Of a stretch of 64,000 bases of DNA, positions 1 through 10,175 are shown piece by piece. Every line of letters starts with the position of its first letter. Positions within the stretch are counted from its first letter, which is position 1. Location: the NCBI GenBank assembly GCA_015501595.1, contig JADNRX010000234.1:1-64000 (forward strand), given 5' to 3'. The notes under the pieces were generated by a model that worked only from the letters and a program-made list of their open reading frames with translations, searched no databases and had not been told where the DNA came from. A program made the translations under genes and the position numbers. This DNA comes from Hymenopellis radicata (Eukaryota > Basidiomycota > Agaricomycetes > Agaricales > Physalacriaceae).

Positions 1-2
1 TT

Positions 3-866
3 GAACGCGTTGTACTTCCCAGCGTTCCCCCGCTGTCCATCCTTGAGTCCGACACCCTTGACCGGTACGGTTGTCACGTCGAGTGCCCCGCATACCTTCA
101 CAACGCGGACGCGTTCCAGTTCCAGCTCGCCAACCGTGTTATCCCGAACACTTCGATCCAGATTTGTCGCGGTACTCCTCCGGATGCGCTCACGCACTAC
201 GTCCGTCACGATCACCCGGTCAATGAGGATCTCCTTCTCTATATACCCCCCATTTCCCGTATTCCTTTCGATTTTTCTCGCCCTATACACGTCGAGGATG
301 CCCGTGCCCCCAATCCCCCTGCGTACGCTATTCTTCACGTCGCCGATCCAGATCTTCGCGTGTCAGAAATTCGTGGCGCGCTCGAACATCCAGGCTGGGA
401 GCCTGCGCGTTACGCATATAGGGTCTACAGCAAGCATACCTACCCCTTCGATTGGAAGTATTTCCGCTCCGTCGTCGCTCACTTCACGTTGGAGCGTGGA
501 GTCCTCATTCATAAGGATTCTGGGAAGCCTGTAGTGACGGGCTATGATCTTGAGGATGAGCTCAACGCTCTCGAGTCCCAGGGCGACCCTGAACTTCCCC
601 CCGTTTCTCTCGCGTCCAGCATTGACGAGATGGCTGGTCGACTGTCGGTTTGGTCGGCCTGTGCCAACTTGCGCATACATGCTTGGCGCTCATCTGTCTT
701 CGCTTTCCTGTGCGATTTCGAGGAGCGCCCACAGTTGGGTGATATGGCTTTCCCTCTTTCCTCCTTGATCGACTACCAGTATGTGCCCATGCAGGCTGGT
801 CATCTTCCCCACGCTCGACCGCCGCGTCCCCAGTTGCGTCCCGGGACTTTCCTGTCTGGGTTGTGA
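3..866 (+). CDS. hypothetical protein, 5' end outside the window
   Basis: An uninterrupted frame of 287 codons runs in from the left edge to a TGA at 864-866, so the true start lies upstream. I do not recognise the protein. It is rich in Pro, His, Tyr and Asp in its first half and has no zinc knuckle, transmembrane segment or repeat. It lies about 500 bases upstream of a LINE endonuclease on the same strand, so it could be the first open reading frame of that element or an unrelated host gene. The lack of a CCHC knuckle argues against a typical LINE ORF1. That it is coding is inferred only from its length and from the balanced composition of its translation. Confidence 0.45.
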   Translation, partial: ERVVLPSVPPLSILESDTLDRYGCHVECPAYLHNADAFQFQLANRVIPNTSIQICRGTPPDALTHYVRHDHPVNEDLLLYIPPISRIPFDFSRPIHVEDARAPNPPAYAILHVADPDLRVSEIRGALEHPGWEPARYAYRVYSKHTYPFDWKYFRSVVAHFTLERGVLIHKDSGKPVVTGYDLEDELNALESQGDPELPPVSLASSIDEMAGRLSVWSACANLRIHAWRSSVFAFLCDFEERPQLGDMAFPLSSLIDYQYVPMQAGHLPHARPPRPQLRPGTFLSGL

Positions 867-1375
867 TGCGACTTCGGGCGAAGTCGATTTTGTTGTCCCC
901 ACTGTAGAAGGAATACAGAGGCTACTGGTAGATGCGTGATTATACGCGTACGCGACTGCACTCTCGATACCCAGGACAATTACTCATATTTTTACTCTAT
1001 ATTTACTTACGGTTACTTTACGCGATTGGATCATTACCTTACGTTACGTATCACTTCGACAGTTGTTTCAGCCCCGCGTCGGGGACCTCTCTTCTTCTTT
1101 CTCTCATTGCCACACTCCTCTATGTCTACGATCTACCATATATCTAGGATACCTGTCAGAATCCAACTTGTCTTCTTCCCTGTTCTTACTGCCAATATCC
1201 TTCGTGCAAGTAAGCAGGATTTAGTCCAACGACACACGTATATTCTCGTCTATCTGCCTCTGGTTCCTTCGGGGACTACTTTACTTTCCTCCTCGTTATC
1301 ACCTCTACTTGTCCTTCGTCGTCGCATCGACGCCGACTCGATCTCCTCACATATTGCAGATACCAGGACCTAGGT
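867..1375. other. AT/pyrimidine-rich interval, no gene seen
   Basis: The interval has short runs of TTTACTTACG-like sequence and CT-rich stretches and no convincing reading frame. It could be the 3' untranslated region of the upstream frame or a 5' or linker part of the LINE. If the LINE were a simple insertion, the missing 3' half of the glucanase gene should lie to the left of its 5' end. It is not in this interval. Confidence 0.5.
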
Positions 1376-1401
1376 CAGTCCTACGACATCGTATCCCAGA
1401 A

Positions 1402-4400
1402 ATGATGAGGAAACAACGGATTGGAATGCTGGCGCTGCAAGAAACGCATTATACAGAGGATTACGTGGCTGAGATAGCAGAGAAATATGGAGATACCATC
1501 CATGTTGAGTATTCGAAACCAGTTGGACGACGTGCCTCTAGGGCGGAGGGTGTCGCCCTGGCATTCTATAAGCCGACGACAAATGTTATAGGTCTGGAGA
1601 AGAAAGTAGTAATCCCTGGCCGGTCTATGATAGTGGCCAGCCCATGGCACGGTGATGATATAATGAAAGTCCTAGTCGGATACGCGCCCAACGCCCCGCG
1701 GAAAACAGAGAGTTCTGGGAGACGAACGAGAAATTCATTGATGAATACCCCGAATGGAAGCCTGATGTGGTATGCATGGACACTAATATAGCTCCTGAGG
1801 CGATAGACCGTCTTCCGGCGCATGAAGACGACCAAGCAGCAGTAGAAGCGATGCGACGATTCCTGAGAAAATGCGACCTGGTAGACGGGTGGCGGGAGGA
1901 AAACCCGGGAGTACAAGAGTTTACATACACACAGGAAACCGAATGCCCGAGCCATTCCCGAATCGACAGAATTTACATGAAGCGATCGCGGATTCTGCAG
2001 AGTCGCGGCTGGGAAATAAGTCCGACGGGAATTGATGGTATACATACAGACCATAAACGTGTCTCTTGCGAAGTCACTACGGCAGCAGCGCCAGAACAAG
2101 GACACGGAAGATACACAACGCCGATCTATGTGGCAAAGACCCTGAAAATGGTCAAGATGGTGGACAAAACAGGAAAGGAACTCACAAGGAAGATGGAATC
2201 GGCGACGGGAGACAACAGGACAGACAACAACAATCCGCAGACGCTTTACGCGAAATGGAAACACCAAGTAAGCGACGAGATGCGTCGCGAGGCCAAAACG
2301 ATAATACCTAAGGCTAAGAAGAAAGTCGCCGAATTGCAGATCAGAGTCAAGGAGGTCTTGAAAGACACCCGGATCGAGGACGCCGTCAAGCAACAAGAAG
2401 TTGCAGATCTAGAAAAGGAAATCAACCGGATCGGGGCGAAGTATGGGAAGAGAAGCGAGCGACGGCCAAAGCGAATCAAGAAGTGCTAGGGGAAACAAAT
2501 AGCACATACTACACAAGACTCATCAAAGGCAGCAAGGCGAGGGACCCCATCGTATCTCTGAAGATCCCTGGAACACAACCTGTGCAATACGAACGAGACC
2601 CGGAGAAAATGGCGTCAATGATGGGGATGTATCACGAAGAATTACAGACCAAGGAGATTAGTCCCGGGGAAGAACGTGAACGGAGCACAGAAGAAGTCCT
2701 AAACAGTTCCATCAGGACGCTGTCGGAGGAAGGGAAAGAACGTATGAAACGACCCATGATGGAAGGAGAGGTTAAGGAAAGCCTGATGGGCTCCAAACCC
2801 AACAGCGGTGCCGGCATTGATGGGTACCAATATAATGTACCTCAGTTCTGGAGCCGCAGATACGATAAGGCGAAAGAGAGTGGGACAAGAGAAGAAAGCA
2901 TGCCATTCGATGTAATAAGAACGTGGACAGTTCTGTACAACGACATAGAGACACATGGGCTGATCCCCGGCTCCTCTTTCGCAGATGGGTGGTTATGCCC
3001 CCTCTTTAAGAAGTCAGACAGAACAGAAATGAAAAACTACCGGCCAATAACCCTGTTGAATGTCGACTACAAAGTATTCACGAAAGCGCTGTCGGTCCGA
3101 CTAGCGGAGGAAGCGATACATCTAGTACACGAAGACCAGGCAGGGTTCGTGAAGGGTCGGAGCATCATCGACCAAATCAAACTGGCGAGGGCCATAATAT
3201 ATCACGCCGACGCCACGGACCAGGACGGAATGATCGTGTTGTTGGACCAAGAGAAAGCTTATGACAAAATTATGCACGACTACCTGTGGAAGGTGTTAGA
3301 CAAAATAGGAGTCCCGAATGAATTCATATCAGTGGTCAGGACGCTGTACTCCAATGCGAATACGGTGGCCATAGTAAACGGAATGATCAGCCCATCATAC
3401 CGGGTGACAAGAGGAGTACGCCAGGGAGACCCGCTGTCGTGCTTATTATTCAATCTCGCAATCGAGCCTTTGGCGGCTATGCTGAGGGACTCGGACCTGG
3501 AGGGCTATAAAGTCCCAGGCATCCTAGATAAACTTATAGTGACGCTCTTCGCTGATGACACCTCAGTGTACCTCTCGAAGAATGACAAATTCTCTGACCT
3601 GAAAATAATCCTCGATACGTGGTGCGCCGCCTCGGGGGCAAAGTTCAATGTACCGAAAACGATTATCATTCCGATAGGAACAGTGGAGCATCGCACACAG
3701 CTGATGAACGAACGTAAGTCCCAGGAAATGGAGGAACCAATCCCAGAATCTGTCCACATCGCTGAGGATGGCGAGAGCTCGCGGTCGTTGGGTTCCTACA
3801 TTGGGAACAACCTAGACCCCAACGTGCCGTGGGACTCGATAATGACAGCAACTGAAGAAGTTCTGGAACGGGTGCAGAGACTACACCCGACACTAAACGG
3901 AAAGCGAGTCGGAATCCAGACGTACGCGGCGTCACGTTCGAACTACCTGACGTCAGCGGAGGATATGCCAAACAGCATGGAGAAGCGTTTTGAGAAGCTG
4001 GAGTTTAAGTTTTTCTGGGAGGGAAAGACAGCAAGAGTGAACAGACAAACCCTGAAACTTCCGCTAGACGAAGGTGGCCAAAACCTAGTCGACATCAAAC
4101 TGCGGAATGATGCGATACATCTGGTCCACCTCGTTAATTTCCTTGGGTTAAATGGTCCTGTGCCGCGGTGGGCGATCGTGGTTCAAGATATCCTGAGATG
4201 TAAAGTACTCAGCACATACAAGAATATGGACCCCGCCATACTTACCAACATCTTTCTTCAGACATGGGACTCAGCCAAGAATGACCTGCCGCCGGACGTG
4301 AAACGGATGATCAGAGTTGCACGGGATGCCAACTTGATGCTGGATGGCCTAGATATCGAAGCGCAGGTGAGAAAATCGATGCCGGTATGGCTCCACCAAG

Positions 4401-6136
4401 GTTGGGCGCCGGACAAAAATAGGCGGACGAATGATGAGAGAGCGAGATGCCTCCAGACGGTACACAAAGTCATAACGACAGGGGACGCGCAGGAAGTCGC
4501 TGACGGAAGGGATGAAAATCTCGAGGGATGTGAGGACACGGCCGCGTGCCAACGTAGAGCCCAACGTCTCCTCGATGCTCTAGATCCTAAATGGGACCCG
4601 AGGATACTGAACGTACTGAACGTTCCCCCTGCCGAACCTGACGAAGCAGGAGATAAATTTCCAAGGCAGGCGACAAAAGTAGAGAATGTAACAGACCTCT
4701 TCAGAATTTTTGCGCAGGGGAACGAACTGAGAGGGGCAGAGGCCCATGTGGTAAAGAACGCAGTGCAGGCGGAACCTCCCATACGCGGGAATGCCTGCAT
4801 AGTGGTAACACGCAACAAGTTGAGCGACGACGGGGTGGGAGTGTGGTTCAAGACGGACGACCCGCGAAACGCCCCGCTGGTTCCCCCAAGCGATATGAGT
4901 GATGAAACGACACTAATCGCTTTAGGAATCCAAAGGATCCTTGAATGTATGCCTGAGGAAACAGACCTGACCATAACCGTAAACTCCAAGACGGCGGTCA
5001 AAAACATGACGACGCTCCTGAGCAGGAACGAAGATGCAGGCTGGCCGAAAACGCGTCCGGAACATAAGAAACTGATGCAAGGCGTAGTGGCAAGACTGCG
5101 AGAAAGAAAGGCTGAGACGCACTTCAAAGTAGAGATGGGACAGAGGCACCCAGGAATGAAGGGGGCGGGGTCCCTAGCGGCAACAGCAGCGGACCAGAAC
5201 TCAGCCGGCCGACCAGCAGAACTGATACCGGAAATCGAGAAGTCCAATGCGATGTTGACGGGTATGAAGCTCAAAGGCTTGACACAACGTAAAGCGTACG
5301 TCGAACTGAAAAGACGCCTAGCAGTCAAGAAGAGAAAAGCAACAGAAGGCAACATGGACCGCATCAGATACGCACTCAGAGATCTGAATGGAGTAGCGCC
5401 TTCGAGGAAGAAGATATGGCGATCGACGAGAGGAACGAACACAAGTAAGAAGAGTCAGATGTTTCGATGGAGGTGTATTCATGAAGCACATGCGACGGGG
5501 GAATTCTTCATGAGGATGGAGAACATGAGTCACAGGGCAAACTGTGACGTGTGTGGGGCAATGGAATCCATGGAACACTTGCTCCTCGAATGTAGTGCGG
5601 GAACACATGAAGTGGTGTGGGAAGTCGCCAAGAAACTGTGGGAACAGACGGGAGAAGATTGGCCGGAGCTGACATATGGCCTCATCCTGGGTTGCGGCGC
5701 CGCGCAGCCTAGTAAAGATCTGTCGAAGACGAAACGTGATGGGCACAATCGATTGTACCAGAAACTGATCTCGGAAGGTTCATTCCTGCTGTGGAAACTG
5801 AGGAACAACAGAAGGATTGAGCATGAAGGCGACGAAGCGTACAGTCGGTCACGATCGGAAGTGGAGAACAAGTTTATAGCAGCACTCAAGGCATCGGCGA
5901 AGGCGGATTTCGCGATGACGAACAAGGGGAAGTACGGCAATCAAGCCATCGGATTAGATATGGTCATGAACACGTGGAGAAGGCTATCTACAATGAGTTC
6001 CGAACAGGAGGATGGGTCGTCGCGCGCTCGTGCTGAGCAAGTCGGGGTTTTAGTGGGTAGTGGGTTGACAACAACTTTGGATCGTTTGATCCAAGGCGTC
6101 AACCCGAGTCCCACACTACGTAACAGTGTGCGTTAA
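1402..6136 (+). pseudogene. LINE ORF2: endonuclease-reverse transcriptase, two frame breaks
   Basis: The polyprotein primes reverse transcription at a nicked target. The endonuclease part shows LQETH, YAPN, MDTN, SRIDRIY and TDHKRV in the order of the exonuclease-endonuclease-phosphatase family. The reverse transcriptase (from 2483, 1217 codons) has LDQEKAYD, RQGDPLS and FADD, the last two being the finger/palm and catalytic motifs. An RNase H-like stretch follows around 4780-5220, and a C-terminal zinc motif (CDVCG ... EHLLLEC) lies at about 5546-5600. Two one-base losses, near 1697 and near 2442, split the protein into three frames. On both sides of each break the translation continues the same domain, so the breaks are late mutations or assembly errors. 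The RNase H-like stretch lacks the usual catalytic acidic residues (see findings). Confidence 0.85.
6062..6105 (+). other. compound stem-loop at the 3' end of the LINE
   Basis: An outer 8-bp stem (6062-6069 with 6098-6105) encloses an inner 7-bp stem (6077-6083 with 6088-6094) with a GTTT loop. Bases 6051-6057 can extend the pairing with CCCACACTA downstream, with a small bulge. It overlaps the last ORF2 codons. LINE reverse transcriptases often recognise structured 3' RNA; that role here is inference. Confidence 0.6.
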
Positions 6137-6209
6137 TGCATTTTGACCGACGCGACCCATCACTCCCCTCATGCAGTTCGAAGTCCGGTGATATCGGAAC
6201 CAGAACTAA

Positions 6210-6229
6210 ACGGCGCCTTGCGGCGCCGT
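6210..6229 (+). other. perfect 8-bp GC hairpin just before the LINE A-tail
   Basis: ACGGCGCC, a four-base TTGC loop, then GGCGCCGT: a perfect inverted repeat 12 bases from the A8 tail. Its place at the extreme 3' terminus fits a retrotransposition recognition hairpin. Confidence 0.65.
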
Positions 6230-6249
6230 AAGCGTGCATCCAAAAAAAA

Positions 6250-7606
6250 GAGATGTAGAACCCTTTGCCCTCTCCAACGCCAGTGATACCACGAATCAAA
6301 TCATGAGCTTCATGATAGAATGAGGTGAGTGCATCACGACCAATCGTATTGATGATGGCTTCGTTCATGATGCCGAACATTTGTACAACGTCCTGGTATT
6401 CGGGTTGGGATACAAATTCGGTGATGATCCTGATGTAGTTGAGGGCGCGTTGAGCGTTGGCGATACCCATAGGGCCGTGCAGGAAGTTGACTTGGCCGGT
6501 CTTTCCGGAGTGGTTATAACCTGGCGGGTAGACTTCAGCGTGAACACATTGTGTAGTTAAAGTTGAGAAACAAACTTGCCATTTTGCGATCCTGGAATAG
6601 TATGAAGGTCGAGGTTGACGCGAATGCCGTACTTGCGTGCCCACGAAAAAGCTTTGAGGATATACCTTGAAGAAAAGAATCAGTACACGACTCCAAGATA
6701 CAAATGAATCAGACGTACCTCCAGCAAACTTTATCCAGGAACGGTTCACCGTCCCACTTGTCGATAGCCCAGAATGGTATGGGAAGACGAACCCAGTTAA
6801 GACCGGCCCCAGCAATCTCGGCGAAGTCCTTCTCAGTCTGTGCAAAGAAGATCAGTAAAATGTCGAACTAGAATAGAAAGAAGTACGATAAATGTCTTAT
6901 AATGTTTCTCCAATTGACCAAGACCGCCACCGGCTGTATCTGCGGCCATAGCTTCGCTGAGACTCCATTCATCTATTGCAGTAGGATACTTCTGGAAAAG
7001 AGCCGGGCTAATGAAGGGTTCCAGAACAAACCAACCACCGAGGTTAACACTAAAACATGAATGAGACTTGGTCAAAGATTAACAAGAAGGTGAAGATGTA
7101 CCCAAAAATGCGATCCTTGCCATACGTCCATGACTCGTTAAGCGCCGGTGTCCAGCTGTTCGGTTTGGCGCCACTTGCAAAGGGATTGGAAGGATCTGAG
7201 ACCCAGAATCCTCCGAACTGGTTGCTGTAGGCGAATGTGGATCCATCCTCCAATGTCACCTGCGAACCGTCTCCACCGGTGATGGCACCCGTCGCAGAGG
7301 GAACTGTCCCATCTCCAGTATGGCCGTTATCTGAGCCGTTACCTGTGGTAGAGTTCGTCTTCTTGGTCACAGACAAGTAAACTTTGGCGACGATGACGAG
7401 GATGAGGGCTGCCACGAGGCAGACAAGCAAGAAGGCGAAACCGCGAAGTTTCTTTTGCACAAGCCTAGCGGTGCGGTGCTCATCATGCTCTGATTTCGAA
7501 AGAACTGTCGTCGAATTTGGCGGGTGGACACTTGCGAATAGTAAGAGTCCTGCGAATAGTAAGAGTGCTGGTCGATGGAGGAAGCTCGGGAGGGAGACAT
7601 GGTCAT
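6250..7606 (-). pseudogene. GH5 exo-beta-1,3-glucanase, membrane-bound, truncated by the LINE
   Basis: The enzyme family removes glucose from the ends of beta-1,3-glucan at the cell surface. The start at 7606 gives a Ser/Tyr-rich cytoplasmic N-terminus. A transmembrane segment (about 7370-7440) and a Thr/Ser/Gly-rich linker follow, then the GH5 domain: FGGFWVSD, VNLGGWFVLEPF, GLNWVRLPIPFWA, RVNLDLHTIPGSQNG and GIMNEA, which carries the acid/base Glu. Short introns sit near 7055-7103, 6845-6900, 6660-6720 and 6538-6580. Coding stops just after GKGFYISF, where the LINE A-tail begins, so the nucleophile Glu and the rest of the barrel are absent. A further frame break near 7515-7530 separates the N-terminal tail from the membrane segment. 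The product cannot be an active hydrolase. Confidence 0.85.
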
Positions 7607-7669
7607 GAAATGAGCACGCCAATAGGTTGAAGGGAAGAGAGAATGAAATATGCAGGCGTTCGAATCGCG

Positions 7670-7677
7670 CTTATAAG
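7670..7677 (-). promoter_or_regulatory. TATA-like box of the glucanase gene
   Basis: CTTATAAG lies 64 bases upstream of the inferred start codon at 7606. The motif is palindromic, so its strand is set only by the neighbouring gene. Confidence 0.4.
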
Positions 7678-7689
7678 TGTCGACCATTG

Positions 7690-8240
7690 TGAGATATCGA
7701 CCCGAAAACATGAACATCTCGGAGGTTCTGTCTTGTGTGAGGGAGGCTTCAGGCGAGATAGAAGTATGCCCTTAAACAATGTCTGTGTCACCGATTCGGG
7801 TTGGGTAAGAGAAGACATGGCCCGAATTGAAAGACAAATCTTCTATAGGAGTAGCGGGACTCTAATTGTCGGAGCACGACAGCTACTGGGGAAGATGAGT
7901 CGTGAATCAGAGCTCTGACGCAAAACTCGCATACCAGACACGCGCTCCACAGTTTCAGAAGAGAAGGATTCCTTGTCGCGGTCGCATTTAAAGGGGTCAT
8001 CGAAGGCAGACGAAAATCCAGACCTCAAAGAATTATAGTGAAGGCTAGGAGTCCATTTTGTAGAAGGCGCCAGCGGAGTCTAGTACAAGGCGGTGAATGC
8101 GTAGCGTGGACGGTAGATGGGCGTTACAACCGGCCCTACAGTCCACGGCGCCCGGTACGAGAAATTAAATCCATAATTGCCTATCCACCGCGCCAGCCTT
8201 TCCGGACCAAACGCAATGGAGGAACTTCCCATGTCGACGC
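7690..8240. other. intergenic interval, no gene recognised
   Basis: Only short overlapping frames are present on both strands, without recognisable domains. It presumably holds the upstream region of the glucanase gene. Confidence 0.5.
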
Positions 8241-8249
8241 GTTCCGCTT

Positions 8250-8743
8250 TTGTTGCTCTCGGCGCCGCTCACGAGATTGTCGGACTGCTACATCGCGTTC
8301 CAGGACAGTCGCCAATACACGTTCAAGGGTATCTTCACGTTCCTATCCGCCGAGCGTCGTGCCCATCGAGGCGCTTCTGTCGACAGTGCACCGCTGAACT
8401 TGGTGTCCATGATGGTAAGAGGAAGGTGTGTGACGTCATCCGACCTTAATGAGGATGGACTGCCATCTACGGATCCAATGCCGTTTGAATGCAAGTCGGG
8501 GTCTCTGCACACGTTCGAATTCACCAGTAACGGTGAAGCTCAGACCAAGGCATCCAGACGAGAACTCATTGGTAAGTAACCTTCACAGAACAATAAAGGA
8601 TCTAACACCTCATACATTTTCTTTAAGATCTCCAACGTCTCGATGTTATGCTTAAACATGAGAATGTTTGGAATTGCCGCGGGGTCACTGTGGTAGATCA
8701 TGGTAAGAAACATTTGACACTACTATACACATTTTGTGGCTAA
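8250..8743 (+). CDS. hypothetical small protein, two exons
   Basis: A frame open from before 8250 to about 8570 is followed by a well-formed intron (GTAAGT ... TTCTTTAAG, about 8571-8628) and a second exon reading ELIG then DLQRLDVMLKHE. The sequence looks coding across the junction. I do not recognise the family, and the true start is unclear because no good ATG lies in frame near the beginning. The 3' end is uncertain: another donor (GGTAAG) lies near 8700, and the frame as drawn reaches the end of the convergent SDR gene. It may be a remnant. Confidence 0.3.
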
Positions 8744-9797
8744 TCGTACTGGAAAAGAGGAGACGCTGCAAGAGCTGCAGCATAAGCCTCGCCGTCCATG
8801 TCTTCTTTATCGGTAGAACGAGCTACATGCGCCCACTTCTCTGCGTGCGAAATCGTCTGTTGAGCTTGTCGTTTAACCAACCAGAGGGTGTCAGATCCAA
8901 ACTGGACGCGCAAGGGGAGCTTGGGTTCGCTGGCGAGTTTGAAAATGGCCTTCAGAGGGGCGTCAGCTATCCATCGTCCACAATACGGCCGGGGACCTTC
9001 ACCTCTGCCATACGACTGGAACTGCCCAAATGTGCAAAGTCCGCTTTTCCGAGTTCTCGGAACATGGCAACCGGGTTGGTGGGATAATCGTACGCAGGAT
9101 GGATGGGGAGGGTGCTTGCGGAGGCACCGCGCCATTCGCTGTCAAAGCCTCCAGGCTCTATAATGGCGCCTTTGATATTCCACGCCGGATCCATCTCCTT
9201 GAGGAATGACTGGGTAAACCCCTCCAACGCTTTCGCCAACCATCGTTTAGTGCTGATCCTTGACTCGCAGGTGTTTTGGCGACTTACCGAATTTACTGGA
9301 ATTGTAATACGATATGAGAGGGTTCGCAGTGTAGCCACCTGCTGTGCTGATATTGAAGAGATATCCCCCTGTCTTTTGCTCGCGGAAAATCCTTGCGATC
9401 TAAGTTATCCAGTCAGCTTGGCACTAGGACAACTCATCGCTCATACCTCCTTCATGATATACACCGGGCCCCAGAACTGCACCTCGAACAGCTGGCGCGC
9501 ATCCGAGAGGGGAGTGCCTTCGACCTCGCAGAATATGGAATAACCCGCGTTGTTGACGACGACATCGATTCGGCCGAAGTGCTGCACGACACGGTTCAGC
9601 ACTGATACCACGTCTTCTTGATTCGTGAGGTCCAACGTAACGGGGAGGAGCTGATCTGGGTAACGCTCTTGGAGAGCCGCTAGGCCCGCCGCGTTACGCG
9701 ACGTGGCGGCGATGCGCTCGCCGGCTGCGAGGACTCTTTCGAGGATGGCCTTGCCGAGGCCAGTGGAGGTACCGGTAACGAACCAGACGCGAGACAT
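8740..9797 (-). CDS. short-chain dehydrogenase/reductase (SDR)
   Basis: An NAD(P)-dependent oxidoreductase of the classical SDR family; the substrate is unknown. The start at 9797 gives VWFVTGTSTGLG, the nucleotide-binding TGxxxGxG motif, within the first 15 residues. NNAG lies near residue 85, and YNSSK supplies the catalytic Tyr and Lys. Introns fall at 9400-9446 and 9230-9287, both giving clean phase. A third, with a weak GTTCCA donor, is needed near 8970-9030 to join the acceptor region to the C-terminal KAIFKLASEP part; without it the frame stops. About 285 residues, normal for this subgroup. No operon-like context; the neighbouring P450 is transcribed in the same direction. Confidence 0.85.
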
Positions 9798-9829
9798 GGT
9801 GTTTGGATTTATGGAGAATTTCTTCCTGG

Positions 9830-9837
9830 CTTTATAG
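9830..9837 (-). promoter_or_regulatory. TATA box of the SDR gene
   Basis: CTATAAAG on the minus strand, 33 bases upstream of the start codon at 9797. Confidence 0.45.
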
Positions 9838-9899
9838 CTGTCCGACCTGTCAGCGTTTATCACGACAGATACGTCTCGCGCCGAGCAGCCACGTCCTCA

Positions 9900-10141
9900 A
9901 CGCAGCCATCGGGAATTCATTCAATTGGCAGTTCTAATTATGGGCACACAATTGAATTCCAGTCAATGGGTTTCAGTACTGACTCGGGCGCTGGGGCCTT
10001 TGCCATGACATTCATGCATGACATCAGCATTGCCCTCTTTATTGCGCATCGACCGTGAAAGGACTTCAAATATTTACAGTACAAGAAGAACAGATAATGT
10101 TACACAGTAAGTACCTACATTCAAGAATACCAAGCGTCCTA
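9900..10141. other. intergenic interval between the SDR start and the P450 end
   Basis: AT-rich sequence with no supported reading frame; upstream region of the SDR gene and downstream region of the P450. Confidence 0.4.
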
Positions 10142-10175
10142 GGCTTACAACGGGGTAAGGCTTACAACGGGGTAA
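10142..10175. repeat. 17-bp tandem duplication across the P450 stop codon
   Basis: GGCTTACAACGGGGTAA occurs twice in direct succession. The second copy carries the TAA stop of the P450 gene on the minus strand, the first lies downstream of it. Both copies are identical, so the duplication is recent or constrained. Confidence 0.8.

Larger units (their letters stand above)
1376..6249 (+). mobile_element. LINE (non-LTR) retrotransposon
   Basis: The element reads in order: an apurinic-type endonuclease, a reverse transcriptase, an RNase H-like region, a CCHC-type zinc motif, a structured 3' end and an A8 tail (6242-6249). The tail directly abuts coding sequence of a GH5 glucanase on the opposite strand. 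The endonuclease appears to lack its first 20-30 residues, including the usual N-terminal Asn motif, so the left boundary near 1376 may be a 5' truncation; the boundary is an estimate. No target-site duplication was found: the sequence right of the tail does not recur in bases 1-1400. The long, mostly open ORF2 suggests a fairly young copy. Confidence 0.85.

Noticed and set aside
4258..5442. 394-codon minus-strand frame under the LINE
   Set aside because: It is the antisense shadow of ORF2, whose reverse transcriptase and zinc motifs are plain on the plus strand.
6250..7606. Reading the glucanase as a functional short enzyme
   Set aside because: The barrel is cut before the nucleophile Glu by the LINE, so catalysis is not possible.
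8967..9030. Frame break at the 3' part of the SDR gene
   Set aside because: A 61-nt intron with a weak donor (GTTCCA) and acceptor GGATAG restores the frame and gives a family-like sequence, so I did not count it as a mutation.
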